From contig JADLBD010000282.1 of assembly GCA_020847975.1 (NCBI GenBank), positions 1-64,000 of the forward strand: 64,000 nt of DNA, given 5' to 3'. Shown here in pieces: positions 1-7,163 of this stretch. The notes under the pieces are model-generated. The model was not told the DNA's origin. It made no database searches and saw only the letters and a program-made list of their open reading frames with translations. The first letter of the stretch is position 1, and the number at the start of each line of letters is the position of its first letter. The DNA comes from Bryobacterales bacterium. Lineage in GTDB: Bacteria; Acidobacteriota; Terriglobia; Bryobacterales; Bryobacteraceae. A program made the position numbers and the translations under genes.

Positions 1-228
1 CTCGAGGAGGAGTTCATCGAGGAACCTGCTGCGAACGCCGAGTCCGAAGCGCATCATTTCGGGATGGGGCAGCGCCCGCAGGATCGCCATGCCGCGCTCG
101 CCCGCGAGGCGGGCCGCGAAGGGATCGTGGACGAACCCGTCCTCGCTCTCCGTTTCGAGTGCGCGGCAGGCAGCCACCATCAGGGCTGTGTCGCTAACGT
201 GGTTGATTTCACCGTGCGAAGAAGACAT
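1..228 (-). CDS. Leucine carboxyl methyltransferase (LCMT/PPM1-like) family protein, 5' part only
   Basis: A minus-strand frame starts with ATG at 228 and runs off the left edge, giving the first 76 residues. Near the N-terminus it carries VSDTALMVAACRALET followed by DPFAARLAGERG. This is the characteristic opening of the SAM-dependent methyltransferases related to leucine carboxyl methyltransferase, which in bacteria methylate unknown small molecules. The SAM-binding core lies outside the window, so activity cannot be judged. The gene points away from the ArsR operon and the two are separated by about 320 bases, so they probably use separate promoters. The family call rests on the N-terminal motif alone. 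Confidence 0.72.
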   Translation of the reverse strand, partial: MSSSHGEINHVSDTALMVAACRALETESEDGFVHDPFAARLAGERGMAILRALPHPEMMRFGLGVRSRFLDELLLE

Positions 229-550
229 CACTTCATTATCTGGCGAGGAATATGGCGTGGCGGTCCTGCAGGTGGCGTAAGCCACTCCTGATTCCATTCC
301 GCCACCATGTCGAACTGCGCGGGCGGAAACGAGAGGTTCTGTGCCAAGAGTCGATGCGCGCCGCCGGGCGTAGGAATCGGGTGTCAGGCCGGGGAGGGCT
401 CCTTGATCAGTGGAGGTGGACATGCGGGATCATCGCTCTGATCAGTGTGTGGGACCGGGGCAGGCGGTGGGACGTGCTCTGGGAGTGAGTGCGACGGCAT
501 TGACAGCGCCGGATCACTTCAGTACCTTATAAATTACTGAATTATAAAAA
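229..550. promoter_or_regulatory. Divergent intergenic region between methyltransferase and ArsR operon
   Basis: This 322-base region has no convincing gene. On the minus strand a 41-codon open stretch ends in a TGATG overlap with the methyltransferase start, but it has no start codon context and is too short to call. On the plus strand, TTGACA at 500-505 followed 17 bases later by TACCTT at 523-528 is a possible sigma70 promoter for the ArsR operon. The last 35 bases before the ArsR start are strikingly A/T-rich and contain the inverted repeat listed separately. Confidence 0.5.
518..541 (+). promoter_or_regulatory. Inverted repeat, candidate ArsR operator
   Basis: TTCAGTA at 518-524 and its exact reverse complement TACTGAA at 535-541 flank a 10-base A/T-rich centre. 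The repeat ends 9 bases before the ArsR start codon and overlaps the likely -10 region, the usual place for ArsR-family autorepression. No Shine-Dalgarno sequence is visible between it and the ATG. That the encoded ArsR protein binds here is an inference. Confidence 0.55.
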
Positions 551-1228
551 ATGGCAAGCCGAAACCGCCGCTTCAAAACCGCCATCTACGAACAGTTCGC
601 GCGCATCGGGAAAGCGATTTCCAACCCCAGCCGGCTGGAACTGCTCGACCTGCTCTGCCAAGGTCCTCGGACGGTGGAAGCTCTTGCCAGGGAAGCCGGT
701 CTGGGGCTTGCCAACACTTCGCAACACCTGAAGGCGCTGCGGGAGGCGCGGTTGGTGGAGGCCGAGAAGTCAGGCCTCTTCGTCACCTACCGGCTGGCCG
801 GGGGCCAGGTGTGCGAGTTCTTTCGCGCGCTGCGGTCACTGGCCGAAACTCATCTGGCCGAGGTTGGTGAAATCACCCGGCGCTTCCTGGAAGCTCGCCA
901 AGGTTTACAGCCGGTGGACCGCGGACAGCTCATGGCCAAAGTGCGGGAGGGGGCCGTTACCGTACTCGACGTCCGGCCACCGGAGGAGTATCGAGCCGGC
1001 CACTTGCCCGGCGCTTTGTCCGTTCCGCTGAAAGAATTGGAACGGCGCCTGGCAGAGTTGCCCCACGACCGCGAGATCGTGGCCTATTGCCGCGGTCCGT
1101 ATTGCGTGCTGGCAGTGGAGGCGGTGGAGATTCTGAGGGCGCGCGGTTTCGAGGCGTTCCGGATGGAGGAGGGCGTCGCCGACTGGCAGGCAAAGGGCTT
1201 TCCTGTCGCGGTGGGCGAGGAGGCGTAG
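551..1228 (+). CDS. ArsR-family regulator fused to a rhodanese domain
   Basis: A 225-residue protein in two parts. Residues about 10-100 form an ArsR winged helix, with SNPSRLELLDLL and the recognition helix NTSQHLKALREA. Residues about 120-220 form a rhodanese domain with LDVRPPEEYRAGHLPGA and the active-site loop CRGPYC. ArsR-rhodanese fusions are a known family; rhodanese handles sulfane sulfur, so the fusion probably links a persulfide to DNA binding. Cys36 and Cys88 lie in the DNA-binding part; their spacing differs from the pair I recall in SqrR/BigR, so the sensing chemistry is uncertain. It is the first gene of a three-gene sulfur operon and probably represses it. The A/T-rich leader has no Shine-Dalgarno sequence. 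Confidence 0.88.
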   Translation: MASRNRRFKTAIYEQFARIGKAISNPSRLELLDLLCQGPRTVEALAREAGLGLANTSQHLKALREARLVEAEKSGLFVTYRLAGGQVCEFFRALRSLAETHLAEVGEITRRFLEARQGLQPVDRGQLMAKVREGAVTVLDVRPPEEYRAGHLPGALSVPLKELERRLAELPHDREIVAYCRGPYCVLAVEAVEILRARGFEAFRMEEGVADWQAKGFPVAVGEEA

Positions 1229-1265
1229 GAAAGGGAGTATCGACACGTGGACAGAAGGGGGAAAG

Positions 1266-2504
1266 ATGCAATCGACGATCGTGGTGCTTGGCGGCGGGAT
1301 AGGAGGCATGGTGGCGGCGAACGAGATTCGCCGGCAGTTGCCTTCCGCGCATCGGGTGGTGGTGGTGGAGAAGAGTGAGCAGCACGCGTTTGCGCCCTCA
1401 TTCCTCTGGCTAATGACGGGGGATCGGGAACCCGGCCAGATTCTCCGGCCGTTGGCCGGACTGCTGCGGCGAGGGGTGGAGCTTGTCCATGCGGAAGTGC
1501 TCAGCATTGATCCGCTCCGCCGCAAGGTGAAGACGAGCGCGGCGGAGATCGCCTACGATCACCTGATCGTAGCGTTGGGCGCCAATCTGGCTCCCGAGGC
1601 CATCCCTGGGCTGGCCGAGAGCTCGCACACGTTCTTCACGTTTGACGGCGCTACGCGCCTGCGGGACGCGCTCCGAGGTTTTTCGGCCGGGCGCATTGCG
1701 GTGGTGGTATCCGCCATGCCGTACAAGTGTCCCGGGGCTCCGCATGAAGGGGCCATGCTGATCGCGGATTATTTCCGCCGCCGCGGCTTGTCCGGCCAGG
1801 TGGAGATCCACTTGTTCACACCGGAGTCGCAGCCAATGCCGGTGGCGGGTCCGCAGCTTGGTGAGGCGGTCCAGGGCATGCTCGAATCGAAGGGGGTCGA
1901 TTTCCACCCGCTGCACAAGCTTGCGGCAGTGGACGCGAATGCGCGGGAGATGAGCTTCGACAATGGAGTGCGAACCGGATACGACCTGTTGGTGGCCGTG
2001 CCGCCGCACCGCGCGCCGAGGGCGGTGGTGGATGCCGGTCTCACGAACCAGGCCGGCTGGGTTCCGGTGAACCCGCAGACACTGCGGACGAGTCAGGAGG
2101 GCATCTACGCGATTGGCGATGTGACGTCCATTCCGATTCCGGGCCGTTGGAAGCCGGATGTTCCGCTGATGCTGCCGAAGGCGGGCGTATTCGCCCACGC
2201 GCAGGCGGAAGTGGCCGCACGGCGCGTCGTTGGGGAAGTCACCGGCCAGGCGTGTGAAGCGGCATTCTGCGGGGACGGCTACTGTATGTTGGAAGCGGGC
2301 GAGGATCTTGCGGGGTTCGCCTTCGGCAACTTCTTCGCGGAACCAGCGCCAACGCTGCAACTGCGGCAGATCGGGAAGTCCTGGCACCTGGGCAAGGTTC
2401 TCTTTGAGAAGTGGTGGCTGGCTCCGGTAGGTTTGCGGCGTTCGCTCATCGGTTGGGTGGTGAAAGCGGGAGGGCGGCTCTACGGCATACCAATCAGCCT
2501 GTGA
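1266..2504 (+). CDS. Sulfide:quinone oxidoreductase-like FAD-dependent oxidoreductase
   Basis: A 412-residue pyridine-nucleotide-disulfide-type flavoprotein. The FAD dinucleotide motif VLGGGIGGMVAANE is at residues 7-20 and the second FAD motif YAIGDVT near 281. Sulfide:quinone reductases oxidise sulfide to sulfane sulfur and pass electrons to membrane quinone using conserved cysteines. Here Cys155 lies in MPYKCPGAPHEG, a context typical of SQR-like proteins, and Cys330, Cys335 and Cys340 cluster near the C-terminus. The start lies 37 bases after the ArsR-rhodanese stop, with a purine-rich GGGGGAAAG just upstream. Its position between a rhodanese regulator and a DsrE-like protein supports sulfide oxidation. 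A related quinone reductase with another donor remains possible. Confidence 0.8.
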   Translation: MQSTIVVLGGGIGGMVAANEIRRQLPSAHRVVVVEKSEQHAFAPSFLWLMTGDREPGQILRPLAGLLRRGVELVHAEVLSIDPLRRKVKTSAAEIAYDHLIVALGANLAPEAIPGLAESSHTFFTFDGATRLRDALRGFSAGRIAVVVSAMPYKCPGAPHEGAMLIADYFRRRGLSGQVEIHLFTPESQPMPVAGPQLGEAVQGMLESKGVDFHPLHKLAAVDANAREMSFDNGVRTGYDLLVAVPPHRAPRAVVDAGLTNQAGWVPVNPQTLRTSQEGIYAIGDVTSIPIPGRWKPDVPLMLPKAGVFAHAQAEVAARRVVGEVTGQACEAAFCGDGYCMLEAGEDLAGFAFGNFFAEPAPTLQLRQIGKSWHLGKVLFEKWWLAPVGLRRSLIGWVVKAGGRLYGIPISL

Positions 2505-2527
2505 TCTTTGAACGGAAAGGAACAGAG

Positions 2528-2878
2528 ATGAACTACCTCATCATTCTGAATGACCCTCCCTATGGAACCGAGCGCAGCTATAACGGCCTGCGGCTGGCGG
2601 CTTCCCTGGCGAAGGAAGAAGGCCTGAGTGTCTCGGTGTTCCTGATGGGCGATGCAGCGTCGTGCGCTGTCGCCGGCCAGACCACCCCGAACGGGTACTA
2701 CAACATTGAGCGGATGCTGAACATCCTCCCGGCCAAGGGGGGCAGGATCGGCGTCTGCGGGTCCTGTATGGACGCTCGCGGCATCCATCCGGAGAAGCTC
2801 TTGCAGAGCGCTCATCGAAGTTCCATGGAGGAGCTGACTCGATGGACGAAAGAGGCGGATCAGGTGATCGTCTTCTGA
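2528..2878 (+). CDS. DsrE-family sulfur-relay-like protein
   Basis: A 116-residue cytoplasmic protein. The start is set at 2528 because AAAGGA lies just upstream and the protein begins as the family does, with an alternating hydrophobic strand (MNYLIILNDPPYG) followed by a helix (GLRLAASLAKEEG). Cysteines sit in DAASCAV and in GVCGSCMDARG. DsrE-family proteins carry or transfer sulfur on cysteine persulfides. It follows the SQR-like gene by 23 bases and is probably co-transcribed; a role accepting sulfane sulfur made by the SQR is inferred. The CxxC pair is suitable for persulfide or disulfide chemistry. Confidence 0.78.
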   Translation: MNYLIILNDPPYGTERSYNGLRLAASLAKEEGLSVSVFLMGDAASCAVAGQTTPNGYYNIERMLNILPAKGGRIGVCGSCMDARGIHPEKLLQSAHRSSMEELTRWTKEADQVIVF

Positions 2879-2919
2879 TCGAGGAAGCGGTCCTTCCGAT
2901 TCTCGAGGGATAGCCGGCA

Positions 2920-3319
2920 CTACGGGATGAGGGTGACGCCGGGGTGAACCGCGGCCAAGGCCTGATCCATGGTGACTAACGTTCCCCCATGGTTGCGCGC
3001 CAACAGCACAAGGTAGGCGCCGGTAACCTGACGATGCCCAATGACTCGTGCCGTGGGCAGGTCGAGATACGAAATATTGTCCGGCCAGAATTCATGTCGC
3101 GGGAGAGTTGAAATCGATTGCAGCAGCAACTTAGCGGATTCCGCCGTTGCGTCCACACCGACGCGCAGATGGAAACGAAATAGCGCGCCTTGGGTAATCG
3201 GGCATGTAGCAAACGGATGTCCCTTAAGGAGCCAGGCCGCCGCCCGCGCGTTTAGACTGTGCGGGCGTCGGAAGCGCGATGAGGACGTTGGAGTCGAGAA
3301 GATAGATTTTACTCTTCAT
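2920..3319 (-). pseudogene. VapC-type PIN-domain toxin, frameshifted and missing a catalytic acid
   Basis: The minus strand begins MKSKIYLLDSNVLIAL from an ATG at 3319, a typical PIN-domain opening with its first catalytic Asp, but this frame soon stops. The rest of a PIN protein continues in another frame: HSLNARAAAWLL, CPITQGALFRF, GHRQVTGAYLVLLA and TLVTMDQAL. The frame change lies near 3260-3275 and needs one inserted or two missing bases. In this VapC group the third motif is normally VTDAYL; here Asp is Gly (codon GGC). Two independent lesions indicate a dead toxin. The start codon overlaps the antitoxin stop by 11 bases, as expected for a coupled vapBC operon. Confidence 0.82.
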
Positions 3320-3533
3320 CTTCGAGAGCTTTGACATCTTCGCTGGTCACCGGCCGGGTGCAACGAAAAGTGGCGAAACCGTAGTCGCTCATCTCTATGG
3401 TTGCGCCTTTTGCGCTATGCGCAGCTTGAAGAATGAGGTCCCCGATGACCTGTCCAAGGCTGCGATTTCGGTCCCGGGCAATGGCTTTGGCGAGGTGATA
3501 GGGCTCATCGGGGATATCAACGGTAGTGCGCAT
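3309..3533 (-). CDS. VapB-type antitoxin
   Basis: A 74-residue protein beginning MRTTVDIPDEPYHLAKAIA, the ribbon-helix-helix opening seen in antitoxins of PIN-domain toxins; the middle has RSLGQVIGDLI and the tail is acidic. The start at 3533 is chosen over upstream options because it begins exactly at the conserved motif. VapB antitoxins bind and neutralise VapC and repress their own operon. The downstream toxin is broken, so this intact antitoxin is now an orphan unless it acts elsewhere. Confidence 0.78.
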   Translation of the reverse strand: MRTTVDIPDEPYHLAKAIARDRNRSLGQVIGDLILQAAHSAKGATIEMSDYGFATFRCTRPVTSEDVKALEDEE

Positions 3534-3647
3534 AAACGCATCATGGCACAACGGGAAGGGACGAACTCGCCAGGGCCTCGGGGGCGTTGCCTCGCGGCGA
3601 TTTTCTCCCTGTACCAACCGCGCATCTACAATCTTGGCCAAGAGCGA

Positions 3648-4427
3648 CTATTTACCCCGGTCGTCTTGACGGTGATAATAAGCCGCGTCTGCCTCGGCGT
3701 CACCCTGGATCATACACTTTGGACATGGCAGACCAGGAAAGCGGCGGTTAAACTCCTGTCTTCGTTGAGAGGGCGACCTTTCGGTGAAGGCCGCCGGCTT
3801 CGCGAAGAATGCCGCGTCCGGCTCGCCGGGAGCAACGTGAAGCACTTCATCCGTTTTGGCAATATGAACATTCGCCTTGTTCGACCCCACAAATAGAACT
3901 TTTTTCATGGGAAAGCATCCTAGCGCCGGCGCGCGCCATCGCTCCTCACGTATTACTCGATCCTCGCCGGGCTTGCTAATCCTCACCATGTCATGAACGA
4001 CTGGGTATCCAAGTAACATATCCGGCTCAAGATCGCCGGTGCATGGTTGGGACTGCCGATACCAAGCCACCGTCGCCTGACGCAAAGGGCTGGTTGTCAA
4101 GGACTCAGTAAAACCGTCGATGACGACCTCCTCGGCAGATGCAAGGTCAATGATGACACGCTGTTCCGCCGATGTCTTGTTGTCCGGTCCCTGGATGGTA
4201 CGGGCGCGAGCCATGGAACCGTCGCTGCGAACTACTTGAGTGATCTGGTCCTGCGTTTGCACTTTACCTCCACGGCCATAGGACGTTTCACGCACCGCGG
4301 CAGTGAACGGAACCCGGCTCGAGGCGCCTAATAGTTTTTGCATGAAGTAAAAGCCCGTAAACAGTCCCACGCTTGCCAGTCCCAAATGCAGGACTCTATA
4401 TTCCCAAATTCTGAAGCGGTTGAACAT
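3648..4427 (-). CDS. Membrane-anchored protein of unknown function
   Basis: A 259-residue protein not assigned to a named family. The N-terminal 35 residues hold one hydrophobic segment (VLHLGLASVGLFTGFYF), so it is probably an inner-membrane-anchored protein with a periplasmic domain. The middle is hydrophilic and beta-rich, with pairs such as RTIQGPDNKTSAEQRVIID. The C-terminus holds a CPKC pair. It lies 59 bases after the cysteine-rich secreted protein gene on the same strand and may share its transcript. The surrounding DNA is visibly richer in A/T than the rest of the window, which fits accessory or transferred DNA. Coding status is likely; function is unknown. Confidence 0.6.
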   Translation of the reverse strand: MFNRFRIWEYRVLHLGLASVGLFTGFYFMQKLLGASSRVPFTAAVRETSYGRGGKVQTQDQITQVVRSDGSMARARTIQGPDNKTSAEQRVIIDLASAEEVVIDGFTESLTTSPLRQATVAWYRQSQPCTGDLEPDMLLGYPVVHDMVRISKPGEDRVIREERWRAPALGCFPMKKVLFVGSNKANVHIAKTDEVLHVAPGEPDAAFFAKPAAFTERSPSQRRQEFNRRFPGLPCPKCMIQGDAEADAAYYHRQDDRGK

Positions 4428-4486
4428 ATAAACCCTCTTTGACGTTCATCGAAAGCTAAAGGCATATGGAAGTTCGAACGGAATGG

Positions 4487-4777
4487 CTAGGCACAACCAC
4501 CAGAGGAACAAGGTGATGGCCCAAAGCATGTGGACCAGCGATCTCTGCAACGCATCGAGTATCCTTCCGTACAATTAAACAGTTTGCAATGATAATACTC
4601 ACAGACAATCCCGCCACCGTATAGATCGCATTCATCATCGTGGAACCAATTACATTCTAATTGCGATCCAAGGGTTGAGCCGTCGCTATAGCAATTCTGT
4701 GCATAGGCCAAGCCGCAGCCTATCACGATGGAACTCGCCAAGCAGACTATCACATCCGCAAGTTTCCGAAAGCTCAT
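4487..4777 (-). CDS. Small secreted cysteine-rich protein
   Basis: A 96-residue protein with an N-terminal signal peptide (ADVIVCLASSIVIGC) and a plausible cleavage after AYAQ near residue 27. The mature part of about 69 residues carries ten cysteines, an even number that would suit five disulfides, and no obvious repeat. An AAGGAGAT-like sequence precedes the ATG. I do not recognise the family. The gene is immediately upstream of a membrane-anchored protein on the same strand. Size, export and cysteine density resemble secreted toxins, inhibitors or binding peptides, but nothing in the sequence distinguishes these. Confidence 0.55.
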   Translation of the reverse strand: MSFRKLADVIVCLASSIVIGCGLAYAQNCYSDGSTLGSQLECNWFHDDECDLYGGGIVCEYYHCKLFNCTEGYSMRCRDRWSTCFGPSPCSSGGCA

Positions 4778-5376
4778 AAATCTCCTTTATAAACGTGGAT
4801 CGATCAGTCGATTGATTTTGCCAGCTTAAGCCCAAAAGAAACTAAATGCAAGCGAAAAAATCGAGATGAATTCGAGATGCACAAACGGGCCGCCCGCCAT
4901 GCAATCTCAGTACTCACAAACCGGAAGACACGCGGCGCACTTTTCGGCGCATGAAGTAGACTAACTTCAGAACTCCTATGGTAGCCCGGCGACTGCGCTG
5001 GATTCGTTTAAGATACGTGGGCGCCGTCCATGCAGGGATGGCACTGTGAACGACGTCGAGCAGAGTGCTTTTTTCGGGATAACACGGACCGGTTCGCCGC
5101 GGGCCTCAAACAGGCTATATGGCCGCGACTGTTGCACGATTCCGGCCGAAGAGCGGGACGCGCTGCTGGCGGGGTCTGACGTTGGGCCAGCCTGTGGTGG
5201 GGGGCAGCAGGCGATGGCGGGAGGATCCGGAGTTCCCGATGCTTGCGGGCCGGGACATCCCTGGGGCCGTATCGCGTGGAAGGCAAGGGAAGGCGGCATG
5301 AGCAAGAAGAAGAAGTTGACTACAGATGGTTTGGTGTATACTGGGCCGGCCCGGAAGCGCAAAATGGAAGTCCCGT
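4778..5376. other. Long intergenic region with degraded sequence
   Basis: About 600 bases between divergent genes without a supported intact gene. The left part, to about 4950, is A/T-rich and presumably holds the promoter of the minus-strand cysteine-rich gene. A 68-base sulfatase remnant lies at 5078-5145. From 5299 a plus-strand frame begins MSKKKKLTTDGLVYTG and overlaps the following deacetylase gene, but it shows no recognisable domain and is not called. Confidence 0.5.
5078..5145 (+). pseudogene. Sulfatase gene fragment
   Basis: This 68-base stretch aligns without gaps to 9734-9801 inside the intact sulfatase gene, with about 55 of 68 bases matching by hand count. Translated in the same frame it gives DNTDR, then WPRLLHDSG at the same spacing, as in the intact enzyme. 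The frame stops soon after and neither flank matches. It is best read as a remnant of a second sulfatase gene. Confidence 0.7.
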
Positions 5377-6321
5377 ATGAGAATTATCGCGATACTCTCG
5401 ATAGCTGTGACTGCGATGGGTCAGTCACCGCCAACCGCAACTGTGCCTGGCTGGAAGCTGAGCATCGAGGAACTTCGAAAGCAATACAGCCACTATGGCG
5501 TGGGGCGGAGGCTCAAGCCAGGAGTTTGGCCGAACAACAGCCGGGTGGCGGTATCGCTGAGCTTCGACGTCGATAATGCAACCGCCTCGCTGGCGAGGGG
5601 CGAACTCGGATCCGAAGTGATCTCGCGCGGGATGTACGGCGCGATCGACGGCCTGCCGCGCATCCTGAACATGCTCGACCGGCAGAGTGTACCCGCGTCG
5701 TTTTTCATCCCGGCGGTGAGCGCGCTGCTCAATCCGGAGATGATCCCTTTGATCCTTTCGAAGAAGCGGCACGAGATTGGCGTGCATGGCTGGATCCACG
5801 AGAACCTTGGCATCCTCAGCGACAGCGCCGAGGAGTTCCGCTTGTTGAAACAAGCGATCGAAACACTGACCAAGGCGATGGGGAAGCGGCCCGCCGGCTA
5901 TCGGGCGCCTTCGTGGGCCATGAGTCCTTTCACCTTGCGGCAAGTGCGGGAGGCAGGCTTCCTCTATGACAGCAGCCTCATGGCAAGCGACGATGCGTAT
6001 GAAATCACCATCGATGGGAAGCCGAGCGGCGTAATCGAACTCCCGATTGAACGAATCCTGGACGATTTTCCGTACTTCGGGGCGGCCAACGGGTCGCTGC
6101 CTTCTCCGGAGCAGGTAGACCAGATCTACCGCGCGGAGTTTGATGTGGCCTACCGGGAGGGCGGCCTGTACATACTCACCATGCACCCGCACATCACTGG
6201 GCATCGATCGCGCGTGCTGTGGCTCGAGAGGCTGATCGAGTATATGAAGTCGAAACCGGGCGTCTGGTTCGCGACGCATGAAGAAGTGGCCAGGTATGTC
6301 AAGGAGCACTCCGGCAAGTAA
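5377..6321 (+). CDS. Polysaccharide deacetylase (NodB homology domain)
   Basis: A 314-residue carbohydrate esterase family 4-type protein. The start at 5377 gives a short signal-like N-terminus (MRIIAILSIAVTAMGQ) with GGAAG just upstream. The metal-binding and catalytic motifs of NodB-type deacetylases are visible: SLSFDVDN near residue 65, GVHGWIHEN near 140, YRAPSWAMS near 180 and TMHPHITGHR near 275. The family removes N- or O-acetyl groups from chitin oligomers, peptidoglycan or other glycans; some relatives hydrolyse amides such as allantoin, so the substrate is open. Export suggests an envelope or extracellular substrate. It precedes a secreted protein on the opposite strand. Confidence 0.85.
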   Translation: MRIIAILSIAVTAMGQSPPTATVPGWKLSIEELRKQYSHYGVGRRLKPGVWPNNSRVAVSLSFDVDNATASLARGELGSEVISRGMYGAIDGLPRILNMLDRQSVPASFFIPAVSALLNPEMIPLILSKKRHEIGVHGWIHENLGILSDSAEEFRLLKQAIETLTKAMGKRPAGYRAPSWAMSPFTLRQVREAGFLYDSSLMASDDAYEITIDGKPSGVIELPIERILDDFPYFGAANGSLPSPEQVDQIYRAEFDVAYREGGLYILTMHPHITGHRSRVLWLERLIEYMKSKPGVWFATHEEVARYVKEHSGK

Positions 6322-6370
6322 CGGCCAGCGATAGACTTCCGGAGTGCGGTAACGAATCGGGCAGAACCGG

Positions 6371-6955
6371 CTATCGCCCTTGGCCTTGGGGTCCCCCTCC
6401 TATAGCAGAGGCGGAAAGCGTTCCCTCGAACTCTCCGGTATTCGTCAACAGTTTGGCGTTTCCAGAAGCGTTGAACAACACCGCACCCAACGTCCCCGTC
6501 AACTTAAGTGTGCAATCCTGGGCTACGCTGCAGCTCGCGGCCGCTCCCTCGAAACGCCCGGTTCCATAGATAATCTGATAAGTCTCCGTCAGGTGGCCCA
6601 CCAGATGATCCAAATCCACGCAAAGGTTCCCCTCCGTAATCTTGACTGTCAAGAGACTTCCGTCTTCAAAGCGAAACACGCCTCCGGTTACAACTTTATA
6701 GTTTGGGCCGGCTCCGGCGCCGCAACTGCCGAAAGACGAGGGGGCTGCTTCATCCGTGCGAAGTTTACGAAATGTAAATTTCCCCAGCGTTCCTTCACCG
6801 GCCAATTGCTCTTCATCGGTAATTGTGTTGGGCCCCAGATCGATCGTAGTGGCTACCATGCTTCCCGAATATGTCAACTTGACGGGCCTTTGTTGTGCGT
6901 AGACGCCTGCCGCGCCGAGATTGACCATCAGCGCCCAGGCTGCTAAGTGTTTCAT
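6371..6955 (-). CDS. Secreted protein of unknown function
   Basis: A 194-residue protein with a clear signal peptide (MKHLAAWALMVNLGAAGVYA then QQ). The start at 6955 is supported by AAGGAG eight bases upstream. The mature part is rich in Gly and Thr with alternating hydrophobic strands (GSLLTVKITEG, CTLKLTGTLG, GEFEGTLSAS) and two pairs of cysteines, suggesting a small beta-barrel or sandwich. No named family is recognised. It is convergent with the deacetylase (49-base gap) and divergent from the CadC-like sensor gene. Confidence 0.65.
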   Translation of the reverse strand: MKHLAAWALMVNLGAAGVYAQQRPVKLTYSGSMVATTIDLGPNTITDEEQLAGEGTLGKFTFRKLRTDEAAPSSFGSCGAGAGPNYKVVTGGVFRFEDGSLLTVKITEGNLCVDLDHLVGHLTETYQIIYGTGRFEGAAASCSVAQDCTLKLTGTLGAVLFNASGNAKLLTNTGEFEGTLSASAIGGGPQGQGR

Positions 6956-7163
6956 GAGTGTTCTCCTTCGACGTGATTTTGGGTTCAGGGCATCCTCGCC
7001 CTGAAGCGAACGATACGGCCATTCGACTTGCTTCATCCATGCCCAGGCGCTCATTTTGAGATGAACGTCACATCACCAGCCAAACTACTGATCACGAAGA
7101 ACGTATCTCCGGCCTCATCAACAGGTCGTCCGTGATAGACTGTTCTCCTCGGCGGATGGGACC

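Noticed and set aside
229..354. 41-codon minus-strand frame ending in a TGATG overlap with the methyltransferase start
   Set aside because: It looks partly protein-like (FPPAQFDMVAEWNQEW) but is bounded by stops, has no ribosome site and cannot be tied to a family.
5299..5576. Plus-strand frame starting MSKKKKLTTDGLVYTG across the deacetylase start
   Set aside because: It overlaps a well-supported gene in another frame and has no recognisable domain beyond the basic start.
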